From DATKMS01 sp041497995 (lineage in GTDB: Bacteria > Desulfobacterota > Binatia > HRBIN30): a stretch of DNA of 36,706 bases. Under the pieces are notes generated by a model, which saw only the letters and a list, made by a program, of their open reading frames with translations, had not been told where the DNA came from and made no database searches. Positions within the stretch are counted from its first letter, which is position 1. Each line of letters starts with the position of its first letter. Below are positions 16,124-25,176 of the stretch, in pieces. The translations under genes were made by a program, and so were the position numbers. The stretch is from NCBI GenBank assembly GCA_041497995.1, contig JBGQHM010000015.1:1-36706 (forward strand), written 5' to 3'.

Positions 16124-17130
16124 GACGTCACACTCGCCAGCGCTGGCGTACCGCTACCGCCCGTCGGGCTCTGCAATGATGCGAACGTGCGTCGAAGACC
16201 GTCTTCCACACTGACGCCGGGTCGCCAGCCGAGGACTCGCTCTGCTCGCGAACAGTCATAGCGAGCGCTCTGCGTCGTCCGCTTCACTTGATGATACGTG
16301 ACGGGAGAGCGGCGACGCAGCAGCCGCAACCCCCGCTCGGCCACCAGCGCCGCAAGCGCTACGACGCGGACCGGCAGAAAGAGTGAACGCCAGGTTTCCC
16401 CCGAGGCCGCTCGATAGAACGCCAGATAGTCCGCTTGCCGCACGTTGTCGTCGACAATCGTGAACGCCTGACCAATCGCCGCGTCGCAGCGCGCCGCGAG
16501 CAGCACCGCGTCGGCGACGTTGTCCACGTACGTCATCGGCAGGGTGTAGTGCGGTGTCGCCAACAGCAGCTTCACTCCGGCAACTCCAAAGCTTTGACGT
16601 GCCACCGGAGGTCGCTTGCCAGGCCCGTAGAGCAGACCGGGACGGAGCACGACCACGGGCGCACCACGCCGCGCGGCGTCAAGCGCGGCGCGATCCGCCG
16701 CCAGCTTCGAACGGCTGTAGCCGCCGCGTGCATCGGCTTCACTCTCGTACGACGCATCCTCGGTGATCGTCACACCGTCGTATGGCACCGCGTACACACT
16801 GAGCGAGCTGATGTGGATGATGCGCTGTACGCCGGCTGCCACCGCGGCCCGGATGACGCGCCGTGTGCCGCGCACATTGACTTCGGCGAACTCCTCCCAG
16901 GTGCCCGTGGTGGCAACCCGCGCCGCAGCGTGGACCACCCAATCGACGTCACGCACCGCGGTCGCCACAGCGCCATCGTCACAGATGTCACCCTCGACGA
17001 CTTCGACGCCGCTCGCGTCGATGGTGCGTCCGGGGCGCACCAGAGCGCGCACGGCGACGCCGTCGCGCAGCAAGCGTCGCACGATGCTGCGGCCCAGGAA
17101 GCCGTTCGCCCCAGTCACCAATGCCTTCAT
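16120..17130 (-). CDS. Extended-SDR NAD-dependent epimerase/dehydratase
   Basis: The 336-aa protein begins MKALVTGANGFLGRSIV, with the Rossmann motif TGANGFLG. It has the D-I-C box GDICDD, a Ser-containing ISSLSVYAVP and the catalytic Y-x3-K as YSRSK. The tail VLGWRPGVSVEDGLRRT is the usual end of the nucleotide-sugar epimerase family. It would epimerise, reduce or dehydrate a nucleotide sugar or polyprenyl-linked sugar. The frame runs 18 codons further upstream into the oxidoreductase gene, but ATG 17130 gives the canonical N-terminus and overlaps that gene's TGA by 4 bp. Residues near the C-terminus (FLPVRVVALAALVAERGL) are hydrophobic, as in HpnA-like or 3-beta-HSD-like members. Confidence 0.9.
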   Translation of the reverse strand: MKALVTGANGFLGRSIVRRLLRDGVAVRALVRPGRTIDASGVEVVEGDICDDGAVATAVRDVDWVVHAAARVATTGTWEEFAEVNVRGTRRVIRAAVAAGVQRIIHISSLSVYAVPYDGVTITEDASYESEADARGGYSRSKLAADRAALDAARRGAPVVVLRPGLLYGPGKRPPVARQSFGVAGVKLLLATPHYTLPMTYVDNVADAVLLAARCDAAIGQAFTIVDDNVRQADYLAFYRAASGETWRSLFLPVRVVALAALVAERGLRLLRRRSPVTYHQVKRTTQSARYDCSRAERVLGWRPGVSVEDGLRRTFASLQSPTGGSGTPALASVTS

Positions 17131-18209
17131 GCGTGGGCCACCAGCCGTACCGGTGGCTGCGCCACTACGCCTGCCTGCTCCCACATACGCTCAAGCAGCC
17201 GCACGCCTTCACGGCCGTCTGCGGCACTCACCGGCGGCGGCGCACCGTTGGCCAACGCCTCATAGAGCGCACGCAAGTGGAGCCCCATGCCTGGGTAGTA
17301 GCGCTGCCGGCCACGGACGAACTCGATGCCGTTGCGCAGGGTCGACCGCAGCAACTGCATTGCCTCGTCGATGTTTGGTAACACCTTGCCGATGAGCTTG
17401 GGTACCTGCCGTGTGCGCCGCACGATCAGTGTCATGTTATTGAGGTTGGCCTCGACGGTCATTGCTGTTCCGTGCAACGTCACGCGGTTCATGAACGGCT
17501 TGCTCTCCAACGAAATGGTCAAGGTACCCAGCGCGCGTTCTCCATCCACGACGGCGCGCAGCTCGCGGACCTTCCCGTCTTCGCCGGCGCGGGTCACGAC
17601 ATGGACATCTCCGATCATGCCGACGAAGCCCTGCAGGAGGTACGAGGGATGGGGCGCTACGTCGTACAGGATGCCACCGGGGAGAGACGCCTTCCAATGC
17701 CCGTGCTGCCCGGGCGGTAGCTCCCCCTCGCCGGCTGCCGCACCCTGGAACACCTCGACACCGACCAACGTCCCCAGCGCCCCCGACGCGAGTAGCGCGC
17801 GTGCTTCCAGCATGACCGGATCGAACCAACGGTTGTGGTCGACGGTCAGGTACTTTCCGGCCCGCAGAGCTGCCGCGACCATAGCGTCCGCGTCCACGAC
17901 GGTGAGCGCCATGGGTTTCTCGACCAGCACGTGCACACCGGCCTCCAACAACTGGATTGCCAGGGTGGCGTGCGTTGCAGGTGGTGTCAGCACGTGGACG
18001 ACGTCGGGCTGCGCCGCAGCCAGAAGCTCATCGATGTCGGCGTAGGTGGATACCTGCCAGCGGGCGCTGAAGGCTTCGCGGGCGGGCCGGCTGCTGTCGC
18101 AGGCGCCCGCGAACTCGACCTGCGCCAGCTGCCGCAGGTAGCCGCAGTGAACGTACGCGATCCGGCCGCAGCCCAGCAGCGCGACGCGGAGCCGCGATGG
18201 GGTACTCAT
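17127..18209 (-). CDS. Gfo/Idh/MocA-family NAD(P)-dependent sugar oxidoreductase
   Basis: A 360-aa protein with an N-terminal Rossmann fold: RVALLGCGRIAYVHCGYL (G-x-G-x-x-A-like), VHVLTPPATHATLA and the signature EKP in HVLVEKPMAL (residues 97-99). The C-terminal domain contains GGILYDVAPHPSYLL, where the family's catalytic His lies. Members oxidise or reduce nucleotide sugars (for example WlbA, which feeds 3-keto sugars to DegT aminotransferases). A DegT aminotransferase is present nearby, so a 3-amino or 4-amino sugar route is plausible. The open frame reaches 18659 inside the epimerase gene, but ATG 18209 matches the family start; it follows that gene by 19 bp. Confidence 0.9.
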   Translation of the reverse strand: MSTPSRLRVALLGCGRIAYVHCGYLRQLAQVEFAGACDSSRPAREAFSARWQVSTYADIDELLAAAQPDVVHVLTPPATHATLAIQLLEAGVHVLVEKPMALTVVDADAMVAAALRAGKYLTVDHNRWFDPVMLEARALLASGALGTLVGVEVFQGAAAGEGELPPGQHGHWKASLPGGILYDVAPHPSYLLQGFVGMIGDVHVVTRAGEDGKVRELRAVVDGERALGTLTISLESKPFMNRVTLHGTAMTVEANLNNMTLIVRRTRQVPKLIGKVLPNIDEAMQLLRSTLRNGIEFVRGRQRYYPGMGLHLRALYEALANGAPPPVSAADGREGVRLLERMWEQAGVVAQPPVRLVAHA

Positions 18210-18228
18210 CACTGATGTCAGGCTGAGA

Positions 18229-19236
18229 TCAGACAGGCACGCGCTTTTGCGTGTAGCGTTGGAGGAGCTTGACGTTGTGGTAGACGTCGTCCCCGTAGTC
18301 TTGGACCACGCCGGTCTGCAGTGTCGCGCGCACCTCGCGGATCGCATCGTCGACCGTCCACGTCGGCACGAAACCCAACTCGTTTCGAATGCGGTCGAAG
18401 GCGACGCGGTAGCTGCGCCGGTCTTCGATACGGTCGAAGTACTCGACGACGGTGCCCGGGATTTGCTGGACCACCTTCTCGGCGATTTCTCCGACCGTGA
18501 AGTTGAGGTCTTCGCCGCCGACGTTGAAGACGCGACCGGCCGCCGCTTCCGACGACGCTTCAACAGCCCGCAGGAATGCCGCGGCCGCATCCTGCACGTG
18601 GATATGCGGGCGCCACTGATTCGCGCCGACGATGCGCACGCGTCCCTCGACGCTGGCACGCGCAGTGATCGTGTTCACCATGAGGTCGAAGCGCATGCGG
18701 GGCGACAGGCCGCAGACGGTGGCCAGCCGCAGGATGACTACTTCAACTGCGCCGTGCTCTTGCAGCAAGACCTCTTCGGACATGATCCGCGTGCGGGCAT
18801 ACAGCGACACCGGATTGAGATGCGATCCCTCGCGCAGCACTTCGTTGCCGTTGGCACCGTACACACTACAGGAGGAGGCGAATACCACACGCTGCACCCC
18901 AACCTCGCGGCAGCTTTCCAGCAGACAGCGCGTGGCTTCAAAGTTCGTGGTCAGTGCTTCCCGCGGATCGAGATCACAGGCGGCGTCCCCGACCAATGCC
19001 GCCAAGGCGACGACGGCACGGACGCCGTTCACCGCCTGGACAACATCGCGAATGTTGCAGATGTCACCATACCGCAGCTCGAGATTCGGGTCACCGCGCA
19101 GCTCCGCGACGCCATGTTCGCCGTACAGAAACTTGTCCAGCACGCGCACTTGATAGCCGCGTTGCAACAGTTTGCGCACCAGGTGCGAGCCAATGTACCC
19201 GGCCCCCCCAGTGACTAGAACGATGCCGTCTCGCAT
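18229..19236 (-). CDS. Extended-SDR nucleotide-sugar epimerase with Arg at the catalytic Lys position
   Basis: The 335-aa protein opens with IVLVTGGAGYIGSHLV, the GalE/RmlB-type Rossmann motif, followed by RYGDICN, AALVGDAACD, FASSCSVYG and the tail IRNELGFVPTWTVDDAI. The catalytic tyrosine region reads LYARTR, so the usual Y-x3-K is Y146-x3-R150. The codon is CGG. ATG 19236 has AGGAG 6 bases upstream. It probably converts a nucleotide sugar, perhaps for the amino-sugar route with the neighbouring oxidoreductase and aminotransferase. Whether the Arg reduces activity needs testing. Confidence 0.9.
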   Translation of the reverse strand: MRDGIVLVTGGAGYIGSHLVRKLLQRGYQVRVLDKFLYGEHGVAELRGDPNLELRYGDICNIRDVVQAVNGVRAVVALAALVGDAACDLDPREALTTNFEATRCLLESCREVGVQRVVFASSCSVYGANGNEVLREGSHLNPVSLYARTRIMSEEVLLQEHGAVEVVILRLATVCGLSPRMRFDLMVNTITARASVEGRVRIVGANQWRPHIHVQDAAAAFLRAVEASSEAAAGRVFNVGGEDLNFTVGEIAEKVVQQIPGTVVEYFDRIEDRRSYRVAFDRIRNELGFVPTWTVDDAIREVRATLQTGVVQDYGDDVYHNVKLLQRYTQKRVPV

Positions 19237-19278
19237 GATCTCTCCTTCTCGTACTGACAGAACGTACCTTCGAAGCTT

Positions 19279-20790
19279 TCACTCCATCTCGGCCGTATGC
19301 GGTGCCGAGGCAGACGCTGACACGTGCCGCTCGGTTGCCACCACGGTGGCCCGCAATAGATCGCCGAGCGCGGGTAGCATGCGGCACTCGACTTTTGCAC
19401 TAGCACAGATCTCAGCGACCTCACGCGCCGTGGTCTCATCGAGGTCCGACAGACACACGAACACCACACGCACGCCATTGGCCGACAGTGCCAACTGCAG
19501 CTCGGCAGCGCCGCCGAGGACCTTGACGCCGTGGATGCGCGATCCCCAACGTTCCTGCGACTCATCGATGAAACCAACGGGCCGGTAGGCCGACGACGGA
19601 TCGTCCATCAAGGCCCGGCTGATTTGCTCGCCGCCGTGTCCGGCACCGACAATGATGGCCCTCTCGCGCGTGTGCCAGTGACGTCGCGAACGCCCGCGCG
19701 CCACCACGCGCAACAGGTAGCGCGACCCGGTCAGCATCAGCAGCAGCAACGCCCAGTCGATGACAAACACGGACCGGGGGTGTTGCTGGGCACCCACGAA
19801 GTACGTCACGCCAGCGATCGTCACCGACCCGACCGACACCGCCTTGAACAACGCCACCGCATCCCAGATGCCGAAATAAGACAGGATGCCCTGGTAGGCG
19901 CCGAAGTAGACCAGCAACACGGGGCGGATCAAGGCAACGAGGATCATCGTCTGCACGATGAAATCGAAATGCGGCCACTGCCAATCGAAGCGAATCAGCA
20001 TGGCAAGCGCGTACGACGCAACCGCTAGTCCGACATCGGCACCGAGCAGCGCTACGCGCCGCCGGCGACGCCAGAGATACTTCGCGCGAATGGCGCCGCG
20101 CACGGTGACCCACACGCCGCGCACCAGCAGCACCATGTCCGCCCAGAACGTGGTGGTCTGCACGTAGTCGAGGTCGCGCTGCAGCTTGGCGGGAAGAATG
20201 TGCTCGACATAGTACCGCTCGGTATCTTTGATCCCCTCGGGGTAGTCTTCCACCTCGTCGCGTCCCTGGATCTGGCTCGGGCCGACGATGCCCGGGCGCA
20301 GCGCCAGCACGCGGCGCTGTGTGGGCGTGTAGAGCTTCACGAAATGCGGATCCTCGGGCCGCGGCCCAATCAAACTCATCTCGCCCCGCAGCACGTTGAA
20401 GAGTTGTGGGAGCTCGTCGAGCTTGGACCAGCGCAGCAGCTTGCCTAGTCGGGTGATGCGCGGGTCGCGCTTGACCGTCAGTCGCGACCCCATCGCGTAC
20501 GCACCGTGGACCATCGTGCGAAACTTGTAGATGTCGAACAGCATGCCGTTGCGGCCGACCCGTTTCTGGCGGAAGAACACCGACCCCGGCGAGTCGAGCT
20601 TGATGCAGATCGCCACCAGCACAATCACCGGTAGCACGCAGATGACGCCGCTCAACGCCAGGACGAAATCCACCATGTGTTTCGCGCCCACACCGAACGA
20701 CGTCATCCGGCGACGCTGCGAGGCGGCAAACGCTGCCGCATCCGGCGACGCCACGTCGGAGGGCGACACTAGGTCACCGTCGATTTGCAT
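19279..20790 (-). CDS. Sugar-phosphate transferase fused to a CapD-type N-terminal membrane/Rossmann region (reversed order)
   Basis: A 503-aa protein. Residues about 34-235 are a bacterial sugar transferase (PGT) domain: membrane helix 39-63, SPGSVFFRQKRVGRNG, YKFRTM, KLDELPQLFNVL with the catalytic Asp125-Glu126, MSLIGPRPE and LRPGIVGPSQIQGR. Residues about 245-485 hold four membrane helices, LIRFDWQWPHF, and a Rossmann motif AIIVGAGHGGEQIS (378-391) with VGFIDE and RMLPALGDLL. This resembles the N-terminal half of CapD/WbpM or the leading part of WbaP-type proteins, but here it comes after the transferase. The catalytic SDR half of CapD is missing. The PGT domain would link sugar-1-phosphate to undecaprenyl phosphate and start the repeat unit. 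ATG 20790 overlaps the aminotransferase gene by 17 bp and has GGAG 8 bases upstream. Confidence 0.9.
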   Translation of the reverse strand: MQIDGDLVSPSDVASPDAAAFAASQRRRMTSFGVGAKHMVDFVLALSGVICVLPVIVLVAICIKLDSPGSVFFRQKRVGRNGMLFDIYKFRTMVHGAYAMGSRLTVKRDPRITRLGKLLRWSKLDELPQLFNVLRGEMSLIGPRPEDPHFVKLYTPTQRRVLALRPGIVGPSQIQGRDEVEDYPEGIKDTERYYVEHILPAKLQRDLDYVQTTTFWADMVLLVRGVWVTVRGAIRAKYLWRRRRRVALLGADVGLAVASYALAMLIRFDWQWPHFDFIVQTMILVALIRPVLLVYFGAYQGILSYFGIWDAVALFKAVSVGSVTIAGVTYFVGAQQHPRSVFVIDWALLLLMLTGSRYLLRVVARGRSRRHWHTRERAIIVGAGHGGEQISRALMDDPSSAYRPVGFIDESQERWGSRIHGVKVLGGAAELQLALSANGVRVVFVCLSDLDETTAREVAEICASAKVECRMLPALGDLLRATVVATERHVSASASAPHTAEME

Positions 20791-21973
20791 CCAAGATTCT
20801 CCGCAGGGTAGCCCCTACGTAGCGCACGTCGTCGTCGGACATCAAGGTGAACAGCGGCAGCGACAGAATCGTCTCCGCCGCGGCCGACGCCACCGGAAAG
20901 TCTTCGGGTCGATAACCGAAGGTGTCGCGATAGAACGAGTGCAGGTGCAACGGGATGAAGTGCACCGCGATCCCGACGCCTTCCGCCTTGAGCGCCTCGA
21001 TCAACGCGTCACGATCGATGCGCAACCGGTCTGGGCGGATGCGGATCACGTACAGATGCCACGCATGCTCGGCATCGGGACGTACCGCCAGCGGCTCCAG
21101 CTCGGGCCGATCGCTCAGCATCTCGTCGTAGATCGCGACGATGTCCTGACGGCGCCGGTGTAGGGATGGCAGCCGCCGCAGCTGCACCAGACCCATCGAC
21201 GCCGCGATATCCGTCATGTTGTACTTGAAGCCCGGGTACGACACATCGTACCGCCACGAGCCCTGCGCGTTGTAGCGACGCCATGCGTCGCGGCTCATGC
21301 CGTGCAGCCGTCGACTGCGGAGCCGGTCCGCGAGCGCCGCGTCGGCGAAGGTCAGCATGCCGCCTTCACCAGTGGTGAGATTCTTGGTTGCGTAGAAGCT
21401 GAATGCAGTCAGGTCGCCGATCGTCCCGACCGGCCGCCCGCGATCGCTGGCTGGCAACGCGTGCGCAGCGTCTTCGATGACCGTGAGTCGGTGGTGTCGC
21501 GCGACTTCGAGGATGTCGTCCATCGGGGCGGGTTGGCCGGCGTAGTGCACCGGCACGACGGCACGTGTGCGCGGCGTGACCTTACGCGCCACGTCTGCGG
21601 GATCGATGTTCAGCGTATCGCGGGTGCAGTCCACCAACACCGGCCGCGCCCCACTGTGAATGATGGTCGCGCCGGTTGCGGCAAACGTCAGCGTGCTGGT
21701 GATCACCTCGTCACCGGGCTCGAGATCCAGCGCATCGAGCGCCAGGTGGAGCGCCGCGGTGCACGAGCTTACCGCGACGGCGTGTGGGGCACCAACGGCG
21801 CGGGCAAACTCCCGCTCGAACTCTTGGGTGCGCGGACCAACCGTCAGCCAACCGGAGCGCAATGTTTCCACGACGGCAGCGATCTCTTCGTCGCCGATGT
21901 CGGGACGGTAGATGGGGATGGTCCGTTGAGGCGACGGTTCGGTCGGCCGTATCGTCTGTGCGCTTCGGGTCAC
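20774..21973 (-). CDS. DegT/DnrJ/EryC1-family PLP-dependent sugar aminotransferase
   Basis: The 399-aa protein has the ArnB/PseC/PglE-type motifs: TIPIYRPDIGDEEI, GWLTVGPRTQEFE, VSSCTAALHLALDAL, PVHYAGQ, VIEDAAHA (Asp168, pyridine-nitrogen contact) and FSFYATKNLTTGEGGML with the PLP Schiff-base Lys197. It transfers an amino group to a keto nucleotide sugar in the cytoplasm. The start is GTG 21973 with GGGGTGA upstream; no ATG is available before the conserved region. The stop falls 17 bp inside the next gene. The upstream methyltransferase gene ends 27 bp away. Confidence 0.94.
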   Translation of the reverse strand: MTRSAQTIRPTEPSPQRTIPIYRPDIGDEEIAAVVETLRSGWLTVGPRTQEFEREFARAVGAPHAVAVSSCTAALHLALDALDLEPGDEVITSTLTFAATGATIIHSGARPVLVDCTRDTLNIDPADVARKVTPRTRAVVPVHYAGQPAPMDDILEVARHHRLTVIEDAAHALPASDRGRPVGTIGDLTAFSFYATKNLTTGEGGMLTFADAALADRLRSRRLHGMSRDAWRRYNAQGSWRYDVSYPGFKYNMTDIAASMGLVQLRRLPSLHRRRQDIVAIYDEMLSDRPELEPLAVRPDAEHAWHLYVIRIRPDRLRIDRDALIEALKAEGVGIAVHFIPLHLHSFYRDTFGYRPEDFPVASAAAETILSLPLFTLMSDDDVRYVGATLRRILDANRR

Positions 21974-22000
21974 TCGCTCACCCCCACACGCCCGTGTGCA

Positions 22001-22804
22001 TCAGCGGCCCCCTGCGGCGACGCGCTGCGCCACGTCGTTCTCTGCCCATTCCGACTGGGCCGCGGACTCGGCGCGAACAAACACACCAAGGATGTCGGCC
22101 TTCAGCACGTCCAACCGCAGTCGATCGATCAGCCGCTCAAACAGCAGCGAGAGGATATACAGCGGGCGCACAAAGCCGAACGAGTGCGCCAGCGACAGAT
22201 ACTGCAAGCGCTCTGTGCGGAACTCGGCACGCGCCAACAGTCGGCGCAAGGCGCCGAGCGAGTTGGCCCGATACCAGGTCGGAAACACATCGTCGCTAAA
22301 GTCCCGCCACTCGCCGCGGGCGAGAAAGTGCATGCACTTCTTCCAGAGCAGGTGAAAGCGGTACGGAGTAGCCGCCGCCACCAGCATCCCATAGTTGAAT
22401 CGGTTCGGCGTAAACACCACGAAGCAGCCGCCGGGACGGCTGATGCGGCGCACCTCGTCGAAGACCTGCTGCGGGTGCTCCAAGTGCTCTGCCACCATCG
22501 ACGCGGTCACCAGGCTGAAAACGCCGCCGCGGAACGGCAACGCCGCGGCGTCGCACAACACCAGGTGCTTGATACTGGAATGTCGCAACAGATGCGGATC
22601 GCGGTCGCATCCAACGGCCATCCGTACCCGCCGTGGCAGTTCGGCATTGAGCGACTCATCGGCGCAGATGCGTCGGCCGCAGCCGATGTCGAGCCAGACC
22701 GTATCGGGATGCGCGCGCTCGTTAAGCACTTGCTCGTACACCAACTTGGGTGAGCGATACTCCGGATAGTACCGCTCGATGGTTGCTGCATTGCGTCCGT
22801 CCAT
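22001..22804 (-). CDS. SAM-dependent class I methyltransferase
   Basis: A 267-aa protein with motif I WLDIGCGRRICADE, then VGCDRDPHLL, an acidic/aromatic stretch DAAALPFRGGVFSLVTASMV, and EHLEHPQQVFDEVRRISRPGG as the post-motif region. The second half is helical and basic, with SLAHSFGFVRPLYILSLLFERL as a possible membrane-association segment. ATG 22804 (MDGRNAATIERYYPEYRS) is chosen over the longer frame to 22900, which runs into the preceding acyltransferase gene; the two genes are 11 bp apart. Target of methylation is unknown. Confidence 0.9.
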   Translation of the reverse strand: MDGRNAATIERYYPEYRSPKLVYEQVLNERAHPDTVWLDIGCGRRICADESLNAELPRRVRMAVGCDRDPHLLRHSSIKHLVLCDAAALPFRGGVFSLVTASMVAEHLEHPQQVFDEVRRISRPGGCFVVFTPNRFNYGMLVAAATPYRFHLLWKKCMHFLARGEWRDFSDDVFPTWYRANSLGALRRLLARAEFRTERLQYLSLAHSFGFVRPLYILSLLFERLIDRLRLDVLKADILGVFVRAESAAQSEWAENDVAQRVAAGGR

Positions 22805-22815
22805 CGTCTCGCTGC

Positions 22816-23697
22816 CTACAAGCCACCCTCTTCTGCGAAGCGCAGCAGACCCGCCGCCTTTCTCCAGAAGACCGCGTCGGTGCCGCGACGTTCGGTCCAC
22901 CGCCGCACGAGCGCGCGCACGGAGCGGCGGTGCAACAGGGCCCGCAGCAACGGATGAAAGACGACACGCTGCCGCAGCGGCCGACGGTGGAACCCCATGC
23001 CGAACTTGAACTCGTCAAGCGGCCCCACGGGCTCCAACGATTCCAATCCGAATGTGATCTCGGGCGCACCGCGTTGCACCAACATCTCCTCCGTCACTCG
23101 AAAGATGAGGGCGTTGTTCGGATACGCACCAAGCTCATCGCTACACGAGCGTGCGAGCAGGAACTCAACGCCGTCGTCGAACGTCACGGTGACCAGGAAC
23201 GCAGCGAGCACGTCGCCGCTCCACGCTCCCCACCCTTCAAACCCGGGGGTCTCGGCTGCGGCGGCCCAGAAGCGGTCCCACTTCGCACCATTCAAGACGC
23301 CGTCGCGCCCTTGACGGGCCAACGTGTCGCCGTGCGCGCGGCGCCCGGCCGTGGCGATCACGGAGAATGGGACCGGCTCGACCACGCAGCGTTTCAAGCC
23401 GCGCCGGACCTTGCTGCGCACGTTGCCGCTGAGCGCCGCCAGGCCGTAGGCGCGGTTGTCGCACGCGATCTGGTAGCTCAGTTTTCCGCCCCCTTGCAGC
23501 GGCCCAGCGAAGCGTACGCCGAGACAGGGCGGGCGGCGCAGGACGCCGCGCAGCTCATCCGTCGCGGGATTGTACAAGCGATGCGGCGGTGCGCTGAGGT
23601 AGAAGCAGCGGCTGGCGTCGTACCAGTAGGCCGACGGTGTTGCCACCACCTGATGCCCGATGGCTCGTAAGAAACCCGCGTATGCCCCCGCATCCAT
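22816..23697 (-). CDS. FemAB/GNAT-fold N-acyltransferase-like protein
   Basis: The 293-aa protein begins MDAGAYAGFLRAIG. It contains a hydrophobic core followed by LSGNVRSKVRRGLKR, GAWSGDVLAAFLVTV, ELGAYPNNALIFRVTEEML and ITFGLESL. This is the general pattern of the Acetyltransf_6/FemAB-like group found in exopolysaccharide loci. Such proteins transfer an acyl or aminoacyl group, here presumably to an amino sugar of the repeat unit. ATG 23697 has AGGAG 7 bases upstream; the longer frame to 23757 overlaps the end of the ligase gene. The family call rests on overall pattern, not on a clear catalytic motif. Confidence 0.65.
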   Translation of the reverse strand: MDAGAYAGFLRAIGHQVVATPSAYWYDASRCFYLSAPPHRLYNPATDELRGVLRRPPCLGVRFAGPLQGGGKLSYQIACDNRAYGLAALSGNVRSKVRRGLKRCVVEPVPFSVIATAGRRAHGDTLARQGRDGVLNGAKWDRFWAAAAETPGFEGWGAWSGDVLAAFLVTVTFDDGVEFLLARSCSDELGAYPNNALIFRVTEEMLVQRGAPEITFGLESLEPVGPLDEFKFGMGFHRRPLRQRVVFHPLLRALLHRRSVRALVRRWTERRGTDAVFWRKAAGLLRFAEEGGL

Positions 23698-23719
23698 CTC
23701 CGGCTCCTCGCGCGCCCGT

Positions 23720-25156
23720 TCACACCGCCAGCGACTGTTCGAACGCCGTCTGTTCAACCAGGCGCCGCATGACGATTCCCAAACCCACCAACCAAAAGAG
23801 GATCACCAGTTGCCACAGGTCGGCGAACAACGAGAAGAACACCAAGACGAAGAAGCTGACCTCGCAGCTCTTTACGATCCAGAGCAGATCGGCGAGCGGG
23901 AACGTCGGGTCCCGCATAGTGACGTCACAGACCCGGAAATTCCGCCACGTCTGCCAGAGCAATACGAGAAACCCTGCCAGGCAGAAGATTCCACCTTCGA
24001 CCAACGCGAGGAGATACGAGCTGTGCGGCGCCGCAGTCGACTGGGTTGGATCCTTCATGAAGCGAGCCAGTTCCCAGTTCCCCATCCCGACGCCCAGGAA
24101 CGGATTCTCACGCGCGACATCGAACGCGATCCCCCACGTATATTGGCGGCGTTCGAGGGAACCCGATCCTTCACCGCTTTCCGCCGCAGCAGTCCCTGGC
24201 AACGTCGTCAGCCGACCGAGGGTCCGCTCCGGCACTAACTGAAACGAGACGATGATCAAAAGGAAAGCGCCGAGCGCCATCGTCAGCAGCGTGTTCAGAC
24301 TGACGCGTTGGTCGATGATGATGTAGATCACGGCCACACCAAGCCCAAGCAGACCGCTGCGCGACGCCGTCATGATCACCGTCAAGGCCAGACCGACGAG
24401 CGTCGGTAGAATCAGGATGCGGAGCACGGGCCGATCGAGCGACTGCATGAAGTACCACAACCCCCCGATCGCGATGATCGCGAACATCGCCAGCCGATTG
24501 GGGTTATACGCAGACGAGATTACGCTCTCCGCGCTGCCGGCACGGTACCCGTACAGGCCCCCACCGGTGAGCACCGCTCCGATCCCAGTGATGGCGCTGA
24601 CCACCATGAAGGCGATGGCCAAGACGTAGATCATGCGCACGTGCTCGGGGGCGCGAATGAAGTTTATGAAGAACAGAGTGAACAGCACGCGGTTGAAGAA
24701 CGTACGGAAATTCCCGGCGGTGTGCTCCACCCCGCCGAGCAGACTCACCTGGTCTGGGTCGGGCCCACGGATCTGCAAAGACAACCAGTACGTGAGAACG
24801 ATGAACGCCAACACATGCAGCTCGGGGCGCCACAGAAACCACCAGTCCTCCTCGCGGTACACCTTGTAGGTCAAGAGCACGAGGAAGAGACCACCCAAGA
24901 CGTTATTGATCGTCAGAAAGCCCGAACCTTGCAGGGCCTCCGGATACGTCATGAGAAACGTGGAAAGGAACAGCGCGATACCATACTCAGGGCGCGCGAT
25001 GATTAGTGTCAGGCCCAGGAGCCCGACGAGCGGGAGCACCACAAGTGGTCCGACGGCGATCGTGCCGACGCCCACGAGTGCCGCCACAACGAGGACGGCA
25101 ATCGCCGGTCCTACGCCGGGGCCTACAGGCGATTCGCTTCTGGCAAAGGCGTCCAC
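23720..25156 (-). CDS. O-antigen ligase / Wzy-type polymerase family membrane protein
   Basis: A 478-aa protein with about 10-12 membrane helices. Between helices lies a large periplasmic loop with the family signature region RRQYTWGIAFDVARENPFLGVGMGNWELARF and PHSSYLLALVEGG, typical of the Wzy_C/O-antigen ligase domain (H-N-x-Y/L-like pattern PHSSYLL). It would either polymerise the repeat units or transfer the finished glycan in the periplasm. Start is GTG 25156 with ACGGAG about 10 bases upstream. It is the only ligase/polymerase-like gene in the window. Confidence 0.9.
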   Translation of the reverse strand: MDAFARSESPVGPGVGPAIAVLVVAALVGVGTIAVGPLVVLPLVGLLGLTLIIARPEYGIALFLSTFLMTYPEALQGSGFLTINNVLGGLFLVLLTYKVYREEDWWFLWRPELHVLAFIVLTYWLSLQIRGPDPDQVSLLGGVEHTAGNFRTFFNRVLFTLFFINFIRAPEHVRMIYVLAIAFMVVSAITGIGAVLTGGGLYGYRAGSAESVISSAYNPNRLAMFAIIAIGGLWYFMQSLDRPVLRILILPTLVGLALTVIMTASRSGLLGLGVAVIYIIIDQRVSLNTLLTMALGAFLLIIVSFQLVPERTLGRLTTLPGTAAAESGEGSGSLERRQYTWGIAFDVARENPFLGVGMGNWELARFMKDPTQSTAAPHSSYLLALVEGGIFCLAGFLVLLWQTWRNFRVCDVTMRDPTFPLADLLWIVKSCEVSFFVLVFFSLFADLWQLVILFWLVGLGIVMRRLVEQTAFEQSLAV

Positions 25157-25176
25157 GATTGCTGGCTCCGTCGTCC

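Noticed and set aside
18210..18659. Upstream extension of the Gfo/Idh/MocA oxidoreductase frame
   Set aside because: It lies wholly inside the epimerase gene and lacks any motif; ATG 18209 begins directly before the Rossmann strand.
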